Shown here: positions 48,629-60,633 of the stretch, in pieces
Position numbering within the stretch: the first letter of the stretch is position 1
Layout of the letters: every line of letters begins with the position of its first letter
From: Deroplatys truncata
Taxonomy: Eukaryota > Arthropoda > Insecta > Mantodea > Mantidae
Length of the DNA stretch: 64,000 nt
Assembly (NCBI GenBank): GCA_030765065.1
Contig: CM060990.1
Coordinates: 415,037,198 to 415,101,197 of the forward strand
Direction of reading: 5' to 3'
Position numbers and translations under genes: made by a program
Notes under the pieces: generated by a model
What the model was told of the DNA's origin: nothing
Seen by the model: the letters and a program-made list of their open reading frames with translations, nothing else
Databases searched by the model: none

Positions 48629-48907
48629 TTAAATGTTCTTTCTAAAGACGTAGCGAACTTTGAGAAATTCAACGAATTATTCACTTGCGTACACTGCTTG
48701 AAAGAAATATGGTGTACACCCCTGAAGAATGCATATGTAGACACATTAGCAGGCGACAGTTCCTTCCGCACCATTAATTATCTTCAGACGAAGGTAAAAC
48801 CATGGTCTTGTATAGAGCTCTTAGTGAACAATGACACTCGTTTCCAGTTCATTAAGCAGGCTAAGTGCTCTGAAAAACCACAGACCCTCGGGGTAAATAA
48901 CGATTAG
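48629..48907 (+). CDS. Conserved frame of about 92 residues, possible exon (left arm)
   Basis: Open frame with CVHCLKEIWCTPL and INYLQTKVKPWSCIELLV, then FQFIKQAKCSEKPQTLG, kept open in both arms. There is no ATG at its start, and a donor-like CTGTAAGT lies 40-50 bp upstream, so it may be an internal exon rather than a whole gene. Its last third (CTAAGTGCTCTGAAAAACC) is recognisable in worn, duplicated form at 20,880 and 21,115 of Polinton 1. The product is not recognised; the paired cysteines could bind metal. Confidence 0.35.
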   Translation, partial: LNVLSKDVANFEKFNELFTCVHCLKEIWCTPLKNAYVDTLAGDSSFRTINYLQTKVKPWSCIELLVNNDTRFQFIKQAKCSEKPQTLGVNND

Positions 48908-49399
48908 CGACACAAAAGATTTTCTTAAGAGCTTCCCCCGTGCAGAAATTCCATCATAGACAGTGGAAAACCAAGTCTAGACATGTTTTAAGCTTACCAC
49001 AAAAAATGTTTTCCCGATAATTAATATAATTCTACATGAAGAATATTAATGATTAAGTTTTCAATTAAACGTATACTGTATAGATTCTGTACTTAAACAT
49101 TCGATTGTATCTTTGTCATTATTTAAATACTCGCGTACAAGAAATGCAAACATGATATCAAAAAATTAAACTGATTTTTTTTCGGAATGTTAAACAAAGA
49201 AATATGATTTGGCGAGAGTAATATGAAGAATAAAAAGTATTCAGAATGATAGATATTACATACGTTATTAAAATAAATAAGGCTCTCGCTGATCGATGAA
49301 AACAATTAAATATTTTTTTATTAATTAATTGTATATGAATTGACTCGCGCATTTGCTTGCTGTCGTATGTGCATGATTATTACGACTAATAGCATTTGT

Positions 49400-50700
49400 T
49401 TAATTCTAAATAATGAAATATGGAGCCTTGCCTAAACAATCCTCGTTACTCTTAATTTATTCCATTTTAAAAAGATTGGGCTTAGTAAACATAGGACGAG
49501 TACGATTTTAAATACCCCGTCCATTCGAGAGATATTTTTCGAATATTCCAGCATGTTAATATAAACTTAATACACACACACAAAAAATTCATTTCAAGTA
49601 ATATTTGTGCGACATTAAGTATTTGCGACTGAGTTTTTACTTTCTATACTACGTATAGTAAGTAGAGGAAGTGTTGTATTCCACCCGAAAAAAATCGATA
49701 CCGAGATTTCAACGGAAATACATGTTTTGAGACCCTCTGAATCCGAAAAAAGCATGGTTGTCTGCGAGTGCGCCTGTGAAACATAACTCAGAAACGAAGA
49801 GGCGGATAAAACACCAAACTTGGAATTTAGGTTCAGTATCTTCCAGAGATGCGACACGAAGGTTTTAAAGAAAATGCCTCACACCAGACTACCCTTTACA
49901 TGGAACATTTCTCGAAAATTTTAATTTTCTCAAAAATGACTCTAACGATATTGAATAAAATATTATATGTTTAAGATATTGTAATGAGAAATTAAATGTA
50001 TATCCCGAATTTTCAGGGAATGTCACCCAAAGTATTCTTCATTCTGAACGACTTTTGCAAAACTGATAAACCATAAGAGATAGACAAAAATTTTACTACA
50101 CAAAAAAAAATGGAGATCGCGTTAAAATACATAATTTATAACATATACATTCTTGTTGATGAGTAAATCGTTTTTGAGATATTGCTTGTTATTCCCTTAA
50201 AATTTCCAATACTTATACTTTTTCTCAAATTCGTTATTCTTGTTTTTATGTTCTGGACATGCAAAGAGAATGGAATGCGGCACATAGCAATCAGCGTTAA
50301 AATAATTTGACTATCGCTTAAAACCTATCATATTCACCTTGTATCGTCATGAAAATTACCAATAACATTGACATCTCGATATCTCGATTAACATGAAGCA
50401 TATAGGGAATAAGTGTTTGTAAAAATAGTTTGTACAAGAGTAGAGAAAGTCATGTGAGTGTAACACATCAGATTTTTTGATATTGGTTTAAATTTTCAAA
50501 TACTTTTAACTTTTCTCAAATGGTAATTTGCTATTCGTTTTTCCAACGGTAATGCATAGAGAATAGAATTCTAAAGCCATCACATAGCATCAGACGTTTT
50601 TTAAACATCTGTAACGTATCTATTCACAATCGAAAGGTTGCTGGTTCGAGGACAATTATATCTACAGAAACAATACATTATTTTCACTCTGTGATTAATT
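49400..50700. other. Gene-free part of the arms
   Basis: AT-rich, with A/T-run words and no supported gene; mirrored at about 61,020-62,320. It includes CACACACACAC-like and TA-rich simple repeats. It has no clear match in Polinton 1, so it may be an insertion or a diverged segment. Confidence 0.4.
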
Positions 50701-50979
50701 TGGTAATGTAACAATAATTAACAATGAATTTTAATGGTACATGTAAAAAATAAAATATATTTTTTATTTCCTAGCGTCATACGCAGAAACATTCCCCATA
50801 AGGAACGCGGCGTGATCGAAGGATTTCCCCCATAACAGGTTTAGACGTGCTCACGAAATGCCCCTGTGCGAGGCTTGTTTTTCCCTCTCCTTCTCGAATT
50901 TTTGGAGTAGCCAATCAAAATCGTTGTATTATATATCTTAAACTTTCACTCATACATTTTTTATATCGCAAAAGAACAC

Positions 50980-51099
50980 TATAAAAAGGCTGCTTCGTCG
51001 GGAAATCTCACAGTTTCTCCGCTGAAATCAACGAGTTAAGGTCTCTGCAAACTTTTCTCATTCAAAGTGAAATTTCAACGAACATCATGTCTGGTAAGT
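50980..51099 (+). promoter_or_regulatory. TATA promoter, leader exon and donor (left arm; mirrored at 60,627-60,740)
   Basis: TATAAAAAG at 50,980-50,988, leader exon ATGTCTG at 51,087-51,093, donor GTAAGT at 51,094-51,099. The same module precedes pPolB in Polinton 1 (22,716-22,835), and about 280 bp upstream is also shared, including GTGCGAGGCT and CCAATCAAAATCG. Confidence 0.75.
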
Positions 51100-52087
51100 T
51101 GTAACAAAACACTTCATTTACTTTTAAAAGTTAAATTATTTCTCTGTACATTTAACTTATATTCGCGTTCTTGTTTTTAATGCATGGCATTTATATGCGA
51201 ATAGCTGAGCATTCTAAAAGTTAATAGCTAGACAAGTGAATTTTCTGAAATGTGAATAGTTTAGTTAAGTATTCATTTTAGGTAAGCTTATTCTACATTT
51301 AATAGCTAACTGCGCGAATTCTCAAAATGGGGACAATTTAGTTAAGTATTCACCTTGTTGAGTAATTATTATTCCAGATATTTAAATACAGAATTTCACA
51401 GAGTGAATTATATTCCTTTTTGGAGAAAATACAATTATTTGAATACCTTATTAACGTTTTTGCTTTAGAATATTACAAAAAGTCTGTTGCGCGAATCATT
51501 CGCTCTAACAAAGTAAATATCTACATTATATTAAAACATTTAAATTGAAAAATACAGTACTTAATGAACTTCATTAGTGAATCAGAACCTCAATTATATT
51601 TACACATATTATCATTTTCAGAAAAAAGTTAATAATTTTGTAACTTTCAAATAAATGAAATTTTGTTATGCAACACATTCTCTAATAAAGAATATGTTTT
51701 TTTTCTCTTCCTAATGCAGAAAGTTTGACATCTCAACTTAACACATTGGCTGAGGGTAGCATTTACCCAGCCGTTCAAAGACTACAAGATCTTCAGCCCG
51801 AGGAGCCTTATAATATAAAATCCTTAAGAAAAATCGATACTCGATACGGTGCTAGAGTCGTTGCACTTTTAGAGAATAAGCAAGTGTTTCTCCCGACAAG
51901 ATATTCAACCCTAACAAGCCAACAGTTGGAGGAAATGCCAGGGAAGTTTCAAATGGTATATCATGGAGTAGTACCAGCCGGCAAGTTTAAGACATGTAAA
52001 TTGTCTTTTCTTCCTATTAAGGTTTGTAGAAATAATTCAACTATCATTTCAAAGCTTCATTTAGAGTTACATTCGTTGAGTTTATAA
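51087..52087 (+). CDS. Small spliced gene, YxIKSLRKIDTRYG protein (left arm)
   Basis: Exon 1 is the seven bases ATGTCTG (51,087-51,093). An intron of 626 bp runs from GTAAGT to TAATGCAG, and exon 2 is 51,720-52,087. The frame continues without interruption to give about 124 residues. Conserved-looking core: LQDLQPEEPYNIKSLRKI, TRYGARVVALLENKQVFLP and EEMPGKFQMVYHGVV. I have a memory of similar small proteins scattered in insect genomes near Polintons, but no named family. The short beta-rich pattern could suit a small nucleic-acid-binding fold; that is a guess. It looks whole. It shares its leader exon with the polymerase gene of Polinton 1. Confidence 0.7.
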
Positions 52088-52094
52088 ATTCACA

Positions 52095-52430
52095 CTTCAG
52101 TAGGATAACATTTGTCTAAAGTATACATCAATATGTAAAAAAATAACGTCCAGGATGTAGTCTGAGCGAGGATCTGCAGAAAGAAGTTTAATAGTCTATT
52201 CACTGATTCTTTACCTCAAAGCAGATACCTACAGCAAGTTTCAAATAATTTCCAGCGGGATAGCACTTGTCAAAAGCATGCATCACTGTATTAAAAAAAT
52301 ATGTGTAAATAATGTCTAGATTGTACTCTGTGTGATTTCGTGCAGAAAGAAGTTTAATACCCCTTGCAATGATTCTCCACATCGAAGTATATACCTACAA
52401 GAAGCTGCAAATAATGTGAATGTGTGTGTT
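52095..52430. repeat. Worn tandem duplication of about 160 bp (mirrored at 59,290-59,630)
   Basis: Two related units share AGAAAGAAGTTTAATA, ATACCTACA and a GATAACATTTGTC/GATAGCACTTGTC word. On minus one unit stays open as IIARGIKLLSARNHTEYNLD and DKCYPAGNYLKLAVG, ending near a donor-like GGTAAAG. It could be a repeated exon of the tail-motif gene or a dead fragment. Function is not recognised. Confidence 0.45.
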
Positions 52431-52599
52431 ACAGGAATGCCCAGATGAATGTAAATGAAGAGGAAGAACGAGATAGCTTAAAACATCATAAACAGAAATG
52501 TGATAGGAACATTCTCAACACCTCCCAGTAACCTCAATCAATGAAGAATTGCAGCAGCGCGGAACATACATGGAAAAAACATCAGCGTGTGTAGAATAT

Positions 52600-52644
<45 letters not shown>

Positions 52645-53162
52645 TATGTACCCATTATTACTGCTATACCAGCCTATACAATTGATTTCATAAATAATTT
52701 CATAATTGTTTAAGGAGAATGCCTATCTTAAAAACATTGATGCTACATAAATTCTAAACAAAAAGATTATTGAACTATTACTGAAAGAGACTTGAATAAA
52801 TGGGAATCTAGAAGCCAGAACCATCTTAATATTGGGCTGTATGATATGAGGTGTATAAAAAGATTAATAAAAAAATGAGGTCTATGTAATATAAACAACA
52901 TTTATTTTTATAAACATTTTCCTATTACATTCCTATACAAAAAAACATACATATTTCCTAAAGACAAAGGTGATAGTCTAGACATTCTAAAACACACAGT
53001 TATATAATCATATACATCACACAGAAAGAGACCTGCATTATCCATAAAAAACTAAACATCTCAAGAATGTCTGGATGATGTATTTTATAAGTACAAGGTT
53101 TTGATATTTCAAAGTTCCTGTTAACCATGACTGTAATTGATTAACACAATTTCTCGATCCTG

Positions 53163-53630
53163 TCATGCTATAACTTTAGAAGCTTTCAGCTTACTTATAA
53201 TCTCCTCAATCTCTAGTGTGTGACTATTATTACCAGCATTCCTCGATGCAATTAGTAACCTCAATATATTTACTAGTCTATTTGGATTTTCAAGCGTAGA
53301 TATCACTGAATCATCATCATATGAAGATTTCATATTCTCGCGACTCCCGCTGTATCCAGATTTTTCACCATCAGTAGTCTCCAGTGAAGGACAGAGGCTT
53401 GATCCGGTATAACATCCCCCTCTATACATCTTCGGATCTTCGAGTGTAGGAGAGAGAGTCGATCCAGTATAACATGTTGCTCTATGAAGCTTAAATCTTG
53501 ACAAAGAACGATTCTTAAAAATCCGCGCGCATATACAGCATCTAATGACGTGTTTTCCTCCATGTGTAATGTATGAAAAATTGAGTTTCTCATTCGCAAG
53601 TTGCACAGATTTTCTCCGGCAGGAGCTCAT
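53163..53630 (-). CDS. Zinc-finger-like protein with the LRLLIAS tail (left arm)
   Basis: 155 residues starting MSSCRRKSVQLANEKLNF. A Cys/His module (RCCICARIFKNRSLS, then H-R-A-T-C, pattern C-x2-C-x14-H-x3-C) resembles a C2H2-type finger with a final Cys. Two related acidic-serine repeats follow (CYTGSTLSPTLED; CYTGSSLCPSLET). The tail LVNILRLLIASRNAGNNSH plus EIEEII-KLKASKVIA matches the tail of the Polinton 1 protein at 30,275-30,595. It looks whole. It is transcribed away from the palindrome centre and converges on the spliced gene. An AATAAA-type signal sits about 270 bp after the stop. Function unknown; DNA binding is likely from the finger. Confidence 0.75.
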   Translation of the reverse strand: MSSCRRKSVQLANEKLNFSYITHGGKHVIRCCICARIFKNRSLSRFKLHRATCYTGSTLSPTLEDPKMYRGGCYTGSSLCPSLETTDGEKSGYSGSRENMKSSYDDDSVISTLENPNRLVNILRLLIASRNAGNNSHTLEIEEIISKLKASKVIA

Positions 53631-53768
53631 GCTAAAACTAAAAGAAATTAAATGAATACGGGAATGCTAACGCTCGAAGGAATTAAAAGCGAATGAATGA
53701 ATTCATAACACGCAGCTATGTATATATGCAGGGTAAAGACGCCGGAGGGAATCGCGATCTACGCATAG

Positions 53769-54213
53769 CAGCGGGAAAAGGATGCTCTCTGGAAACATTT
53801 GTGGAGAAGGAGGCTCTCAACAGAACATAACGAGTGCGAGCATGAGAAAGGATGCTCTCTGGAAACATTCGTGGAAAAGGATGCTCTCAACAGAACATGG
53901 CGACTGCGAGCATGGAAAAAGGATGCTCTCTGGAAACATTCGTGGAAAAGGATGCTCTCAACAGAACATGGCGACTGCGAGCATGGAAAAAGGATGCTTT
54001 CTGGAAACATTCGTGGAAAAGGATGCTCTCAACAGAACATGGCGAATGCGAGCATGGAAAAAGGATGCTCTCTGGAAACATTCGTGGAAAAGGATGGTCT
54101 CAACAGAACATGGCGACTGCGAGCATGGAAAAAGAATGCTCTCTGGAAACATTCGTGGAAAAGGATGCTCTCAACAGAAAATGGCGACTGCGAGCATGGA
54201 AAAAGGATGCTCT
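53769..54213 (+). repeat. 71-bp tandem repeat array, left of centre
   Basis: About six and a half copies of a 71-bp unit (words GGATGCTCTCTGGAAACATT, CAACAGAACATGGCGACTGC) with few differences. Since 71 is not a multiple of three, all three frames stay open, which creates overlapping protein-like readings that are not genes. Same array in inverted orientation at 57,511-57,957. Confidence 0.9.
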
Positions 54214-57200
54214 TGTTACAAAGCCTGATCACTTTGGTACATAGCGTGATTCCTTTGTTACATATCGTGATTCCTTTGTTACATAGCGTGATTCCTTTGT
54301 TACATAGCGTGATTCCTTTGTTACATAGCGTGATCCCTTTGTTACATAGCTTGATTCCTTTGTTACATAGCGTGATCAGTTTGTTACATAGCGTGATTCC
54401 TTTGTTACATAGCGTGATTCCTTTGTTACATAGCGTGATCCCTTTGTTACATAGCTTGATCAGTTTGTTACATAGCGTGATGAGCTTGTTACATAGCTTG
54501 ATTCCTTTGTTACATAGCGTGATCAGTTTGTTTCATAGCGTGATGAGCTTGTTACAAAGCGTGATTCCTTTGTTACTTAGCGTGATCAGTTTGTTACATA
54601 GCGTGATTCCTTTTGTTACATAGCGTGATCCCTTTGTTACATAGCGTGATCCCTTTGTTGCATAGCGTGATTCCTTTGTTACATAGCTTGATTCCTTTGT
54701 TACATAGCGTGATCAGTTTGTTACATAGCGTGATGAGCTTGTTACATAGCGTGATTCCTTTGTTACATAGCGTGATCTGTTTGTTACATAGCGTGATTCC
54801 TTTGTTACATAGCGCGAACAGGTTGTTACATAGCGTGATCCCTTTGTTACATAGCGTGATGAGCTTGTTACATAGCTTGATTCCTTTGTTACATAGCGTG
54901 ATCAGTTTGTTACATAGCGTGATGAGCTTGTTACATAGCGTGATTCCTTTGTTACATAGCGTGATTCCTTTGTCACATAGCGTGATCCCTTTGTTACATA
55001 GCGTGATTCCTTTGATACATAGCCTGATCAGTTTGTTACATAGCGTGATCAGTTTGTTAAATAGCGTGATTCCTTTGTTACATAGCGTGATCCCTTTGTT
55101 ACATAGCGTGATGAGCTTGTTACATAGCTTGATTCCTTTGTTACATAGCGTGAACAGTTTGTTACATAGCGTGATGAGCTTGTTACATAGCGTGACTCCT
55201 TTGTTACATAGCGCGATTCCTTTGTTACATAGAGTGATTCCTTTGTTACATAGCGTGATTCCTTTGTTACATAGCCTGATCAGTTTGTTACATAGCGTGA
55301 TCAGTTTGTTTCATAGCGTGATTCCTTTGTTACATAGCGTGATGAGCTTGCTACATAGCGTGATCACTTTGTTACATAGCGTGATGCCTTTGTTTTATAG
55401 CGTGATTCCTTTGTTACATAGCGTCATCAGTTTGTTACATAGCGTGATTCCTTTGTTACATGGCGTGATCTGTTTGTTACATAGCGTGATTCCTTTGTTA
55501 CATAGCGTGATCCCTTTGTTACATAGCGTGATCAGTTTGTTACATAGCGTGATGAGCTTGTTACATAGCGTGATTCCTTTGTTACATAGCGTGATCTGTT
55601 TGTTACATAGCGTGATTCCTTTGTTACATAGCGTGATCCCTTTGTTACATAGCGTGATGAGCTTGTTACATAGCTTGATCAGTTTGTTACATAGCGTGAT
55701 CAGTTTGTTACATAGCGTGACCTGTTTGTTACATAGCGTGATTCCTTTGTTACATAGCGTGATTCCTTTGTTACATAGCGCGAACAGGTAGTTACATAGC
55801 GTGATTCCTTTGTTACATAGCGTGATCAGTTTGTTACATAGCGTGATGAGCTTGTTACATAGCGTGATTCCTTTGTTACATAGCGTGGATTCTTTGTTAC
55901 ATAGCGTGATTCCTTTGTTACATAGCGTGGATTCTTTGTTACATAGCGTGATCCCTTTGTTACATAGCGTGATTCCTTTGTTACATAGCCTGATCAGTTT
56001 GTTACATAGCGTGATCAGTTTGTTACATAGCGTGATTCCTTTGTTACATAGCGTGATTCCTTTGTTACATAGCGTGATGAGCTTGTTACATAGCTTGATT
56101 CCTTTGTTACATAGCGTGATCAGTTTGTTACATAGCGTGATGAGCTTGATACATAGCGTGATTCCTTTGTTACATAGCGCGATTCCTTTGTTCCATAGAG
56201 TGATTCCTTTGTTACATAGCGTGATTCCTTTGTTACATAGCCTGATCAGTTTGTTACATAGCGTGATCAGTTTGTTACATAGCGTGATTACTTTGTTACA
56301 TAGCGTGATTCCTTTGTTACATAGCGTGATGAGCTTGCTACATAGCGTGATCACTTTGTTACATAGCGTGATCCCTTTGTTACATAGCGTGATTCCTTTG
56401 TTACATAGCGTGATCAGTTTGTTACATAGCGTGATTCCTTTGTTACATAGCGTGATTCCTTTGTTACATAGCGTGATTCCTTTGTTACATAGCTTGATTC
56501 GTTTGTTACATAGCGTGATCAGATTGTTACATAGCGTGAACGGCTTGTTACATAGCGTGATTCCTTTGTTACATACCGTGATCTGTTTGTTACATAGCGT
56601 GATTCCTTTGTTACATAGCGTGATCCCTTTGTTACATAGCGTGATCAGTTTGTTACATAGCGTGATGAGCTTGTTACATAGCGTGATTCCTTTGTTACAT
56701 AGCGTGATTCCTTTGTTACATAGCGTGATTCCTTTGTTACATAGCGTGATCCCTTTTTTACATAGCTTGATGAGTTTGTTACATAGCTTGATCAGTTTGT
56801 TACATAGCGTGATCAGTTTGTTACATAGCGTGATCTGTTTGTTACATAGCGTGATTCCTTTGTTACATAGCGTGATTCCTTTGTTACATAGCGCGAACAA
56901 GTTGTTACATAGCGTGATTCCTTTGTTACATAGCGTGATCCCTTTGTTACATAGCGTGATGAGCTTGTTACATAGCTTGATTCCTTTGTTACATAGCGTG
57001 ATCTGTTTGTTACATAGCGTGATTCCTTTGTTACATAGCGTGATTCCTTTGTTACATAGCGCGAACAGGTTGTTACATAGCGTGATTCCTTTGTTACATA
57101 GCGTCATTCCTTTGTTACATAGCGTGATTCCTTTGTTACATAGCGCGAACAGGTTGTTACATAGCGTGATTCCTTTGTTACATAGCGTGATCCCTTTGTT

Positions 57201-57510
57201 ACATAGCGTGATGAGCTTGTTACATAGCTTGATTCCTTTGTTACATAGCGTGATCAGTTTGTTACATAGCGTGATGAGCTTGTTACATAGCGTGATTCCT
57301 TTGTTACATAGCGTGATTCCTTTGTTACATAGCGTGATCCCTTTGTTACATAGCGTGATTCCTTTGTCACATAGCGTGATCAGTTTGTTACATAGCGTGA
57401 TGAGCTTGGTACATAGCGTGATTCCTTTGTTACATAGCGTGATCAGTTTGTTACATAGCGTGATTCCTTTGTTACATAGCGTGATTCCTTTGTTACATAG
57501 CGTGATCAGC
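54214..57510. repeat. 21-bp tandem array at the palindrome centre, about 157 units
   Basis: Unit of 21 bp with an almost fixed half (GTTACATAGC) and a variable half (GTGATTCC, GTGATCAG, GTGATGAGC, GTGATCCC, GTGATCTG, GCGAACAGG, TTGATTCC). Variants recur in a fixed order over blocks of several units, so higher-order duplication built the array. It runs in one orientation and forms the non-symmetric spacer of the palindrome. Both strands stay open because seven-codon units (plus VIPLLHS, minus LCNKGIT) lack stops. I see no reason to call a protein. Confidence 0.92.
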
Positions 57511-57957
57511 ACGAATGTTTCCAGAGAGCATCCTTTTTCCATGCTCGCAGTCGCCATGTTCTGTTCAGAGCATCCTTTTTCACGAATGTTTCCAGAGAGC
57601 ATCCTTTTTCCATGCTCGCAGTCGCCATGTTCTGTTGAGAGCATCCTTTTCCACGAATGTTTCCAGAGAGCATCCTTTTTCCATGCTCGCAGTCGCCATG
57701 TTCTGTTGAGAGCATCCTTTTCCACGAATGTTTCCAGAGAGCATCCTTTTTCCATGCTCGCAGTCGCCATGTTCTGTTGAGAGCATCCTTTTCCACGAAT
57801 GTTTCCAGAGAGCATCCTTTTTCCATGCTCGCAGTCGCCATGTTCTGTTGAGAGCATCCTTTTCCACGAATGTTTCCGGAGAGCATCCTTTCTCATGCTC
57901 GCACTCGTTATGTTCTGTTGAGAGCCTCCTTCTCCACAAATGTTTCCAGAGAGCATC
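57511..57957 (-). repeat. 71-bp tandem repeat array, right of centre
   Basis: Inverted partner of the array at 53,769-54,213, about six copies. The innermost unit, next to the 21-bp array, differs most. Confidence 0.9.
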
Positions 57958-58107
57958 CTTTTCCCGCTGCTATGCGTAGATCGCGTTTCCCTCCGGCGTC
58001 CTTACCCTGGATATATACATAGCTGCGTGTTATGAATTCATTCATTCGCTTTTAATTCCTTCGAGCGTTAGCATTCCCGTATTCATTTAATTTCTTTTAG
58101 TTTTAGC

Positions 58108-58575
58108 ATGAGCTCCTGCCGGAGAAAATCTGTGCAACTAGCGAATGAGAAACTCAATTTTTCATACATTACACATGGAGGAAAACACGTCATTAGATGC
58201 TGTATATGCGCGCGGATTTTTAAGAATCGTTCTTTGTCAAGATTTAAGCTTCATAGAGCAACATGTTATACTGGATCGACTCTCTCTCCTACACTCGAAG
58301 ATCCGAAGATGTATAGAGGGGGATGTTATACCGGATCAAGCCTCTGTCCTTCACTGGAGACTACTGATGGTGAAAAATCTGGATACAGCGGGAGTCGCGA
58401 GAATATGAAATCTTCATATGATGATGATTCAGTGATATCTACGCTTGAAAATCCAAATAGACTAGTAAATATATTGAGGTTACTAATTGCATCGAGGAAT
58501 GCTGGTAATAATAGTCACACACAAGAGATTGAGGAGATTATAAGTAAGCTGAAAGCTTCTAAAGTTATAGCATGA
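58108..58575 (+). CDS. Zinc-finger-like protein with the LRLLIAS tail (right arm)
   Basis: Mirror copy of the left-arm gene, 155 residues, differing by one residue in the tail (HTQEIEEI here, HTLEIEEI on the left; the glutamine form agrees with the Polinton 1 relative). A TATATAC word about 95 bp upstream may be its TATA box. An AATAAA lies at about 58,831, after the stop. It looks whole. Confidence 0.75.
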   Translation: MSSCRRKSVQLANEKLNFSYITHGGKHVIRCCICARIFKNRSLSRFKLHRATCYTGSTLSPTLEDPKMYRGGCYTGSSLCPSLETTDGEKSGYSGSRENMKSSYDDDSVISTLENPNRLVNILRLLIASRNAGNNSHTQEIEEIISKLKASKVIA

Positions 58576-59632
58576 CAGGATCGAGAAATTGTGTTAATCA
58601 ATTACAGTCATGGTTAACAGGAACTTTGAAATATCAAAACCATGTACTTATAAAATACATCATCCAGACATTCTTGAGATGTTTAGTTTTTTATGGATAA
58701 TGCAGGTCTCTTTCTGTGTGATGTATATGATTATATAACTGTGTGTTTTAGAATGTCTAGACTATCACCTTTGTCTTTAGGAAATATGTATGTTTTTTGT
58801 ATAGGAATGTAATAGGAAAATGTTTATAAAAAATAAATGTTGTTTATATTACATAGACCTCATTTTTTTATTAATCTTTTTATACACCTCATATCATACA
58901 GCCCAATATTAAGATGGTTCTGGCTTCTAGATTCCCATTTATTCAAGTCTCTTTCAGTAATAGTTCAATAATCTTTTTGTTTAGATTTCATGTAGCATCA
59001 ATGTTTTTAAGATAGGCATTCTCCTTAAACAATTATGAAATTATTTATGAAATCAATGGTATAGGCTGGTATAGCAGTAATAATGGGTACATAATTTATA
59101 TATATATATATATTATTGTTATATTCTACACACGCTGATGTTTTTTCCATGTATGTTCCGCGCTGCTGCAATTCTTCATTGATTGAGGTTACTGGGAGGT
59201 GTTGAGAATGTTCCTATCACATTTCTGTTTATGATGTTTTAAGCTATCTCGTTCTTCCTCTTCATTTACATTCATCTGGGCATTCCTGTAACACACACAT
59301 TCACATTATTTGCAGCTTCTTGTAGGTATATACTTCGATGTGGAGAATCATTGCAAGGGGTATTAAACTTCTTTCTGCACGAAATCACACAGAGTACAAT
59401 CTAGACATTATTTACACATATTTTTTTAATACAGTGATGCATGCTTTTGACAAGTGCTATCCCGCTGGAAATTATTTGAAACTTGCTGTAGGTATCTGCT
59501 TTGAGGTAAAGAATCAGTGAATAGACTATTAAACTTCTTTCTGCAGATCCTCGCTCAGACTACATCCTGGACGTTATTTTTTTACATATTGATGTATACT
59601 TTAGACAAATGTTATCCTACTGAAGTGTGAAT

Positions 59633-60633
59633 TTATAAACTCAACGAATGTAACTCTAAATGAAGCTTTGAAAGGATAGTTGAATTATTTCTACAAACCT
59701 TAATAGGAAGAAAAGACAATTTACATGTCTTAAACTTGCCGGCTGGTACTACTCCATGATATACCATTTGAAACTTCCCTGGCATTTCCTCCAACTGTTG
59801 GCTTGTTAGGGTTGAATATCTTGTCGGGAGAAACACTTGCTTATTCTCTAAAAGTGCAACGACTCTAGCACCGTATCGAGTATCGATTTTTCTTAAGGAT
59901 TTTATATTATAAGGCTCCTCGGGCTGAAGATCTTGTAGTCTTTGAACGGCTGGGTAAATGCTACCCTCAGCCAATGTGTTAAGTTGAGATGTCAAACTTT
60001 CTGCATTAGGAAGAGAAAAAAAACATATTCTTTATTAGAGAATGTGTTGCATAACAAAATTTCATTTATTTGAAAGTTACAAAATTATTAACTTTTTTCT
60101 GAAAATGATAATATGTGTAAATATAATTGAGGTTCTGATTCACTAATGAAGTTCATTAAGTACTGTATTTTTCAATTTAAATGTTTTAATATAATGTAGA
60201 TATTTACTTTGTTAGAGCGAATGATTCGCGCAACAGACTTTTTGTAATATTCTAAAGCAAAAACGTTAATAAGGTATTCAAATAATTGTATTTTCTCCAA
60301 AAAGTAATGTAATTCACTCTGTGAAATTCTGTATTTAAATATCTGGAATAATAATTACTCAACAAGGTGAATACTTAACTAAATTGTCCCCATTTTGAGA
60401 ATTCGCGCAGTTAGCTATTAAATGTAGAATAAGCTTACCTAAAATGAATACTTAACTAAACTATTCACATTTCAGAAAATTCACTTGTCTAGCTATTAAC
60501 TTTTAGAATGCTCAGCTACTCGCATATAAATGCCATGCATTAAAAACAAGAACGCGAATATAAGTTAAATGTACAGAGAAATAATTTAACTTTTAAAAGT
60601 AAATGAAGTGTTTTGTTACAACTTACCAGACAT
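59633..60633 (-). CDS. Small spliced gene, YxIKSLRKIDTRYG protein (right arm)
   Basis: Mirror copy: leader exon at 60,627-60,633, exon 2 at 59,633-60,000, same splice sites, differing in one residue near the C-terminus (STILSK versus STIISK). It looks whole. Two intact copies in opposite arms suggest either recent duplication or conversion between arms. Confidence 0.7.

Larger units (their letters stand above)
47722..54213 (+). repeat. Left arm of the giant inverted repeat
   Basis: Pairs with the reverse complement of 57,511-64,000 over its full visible length. Gene pairs mirror within a base or two (51,725 with 59,995; 49,352 with 62,369), and small indels, mainly in TA runs, account for the rest. 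Compared by eye the arms look about 99 percent identical, with real substitutions (for example one residue differs in the tail of the small tail-motif protein). The outer limit may be the element's end. Confidence 0.93.

Noticed and set aside
53782-54623. Overlapping open frames in three registers across the 71-bp arrays
   Set aside because: A 71-bp period rotates the frame each unit, so any stop-free unit yields three long frames. The same protein text appears in all three.
54613-57956. Very long open frames on both strands (up to about 850 residues) in the 21-bp array
   Set aside because: They are by-products of a 21-bp unit without stop codons in those frames; the readings are pure seven-residue repeats with no start context or domain.
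53769-57957. CRISPR-like repeat arrays
   Set aside because: Units are contiguous and have no unique spacers; the context is a eukaryotic mobile element.
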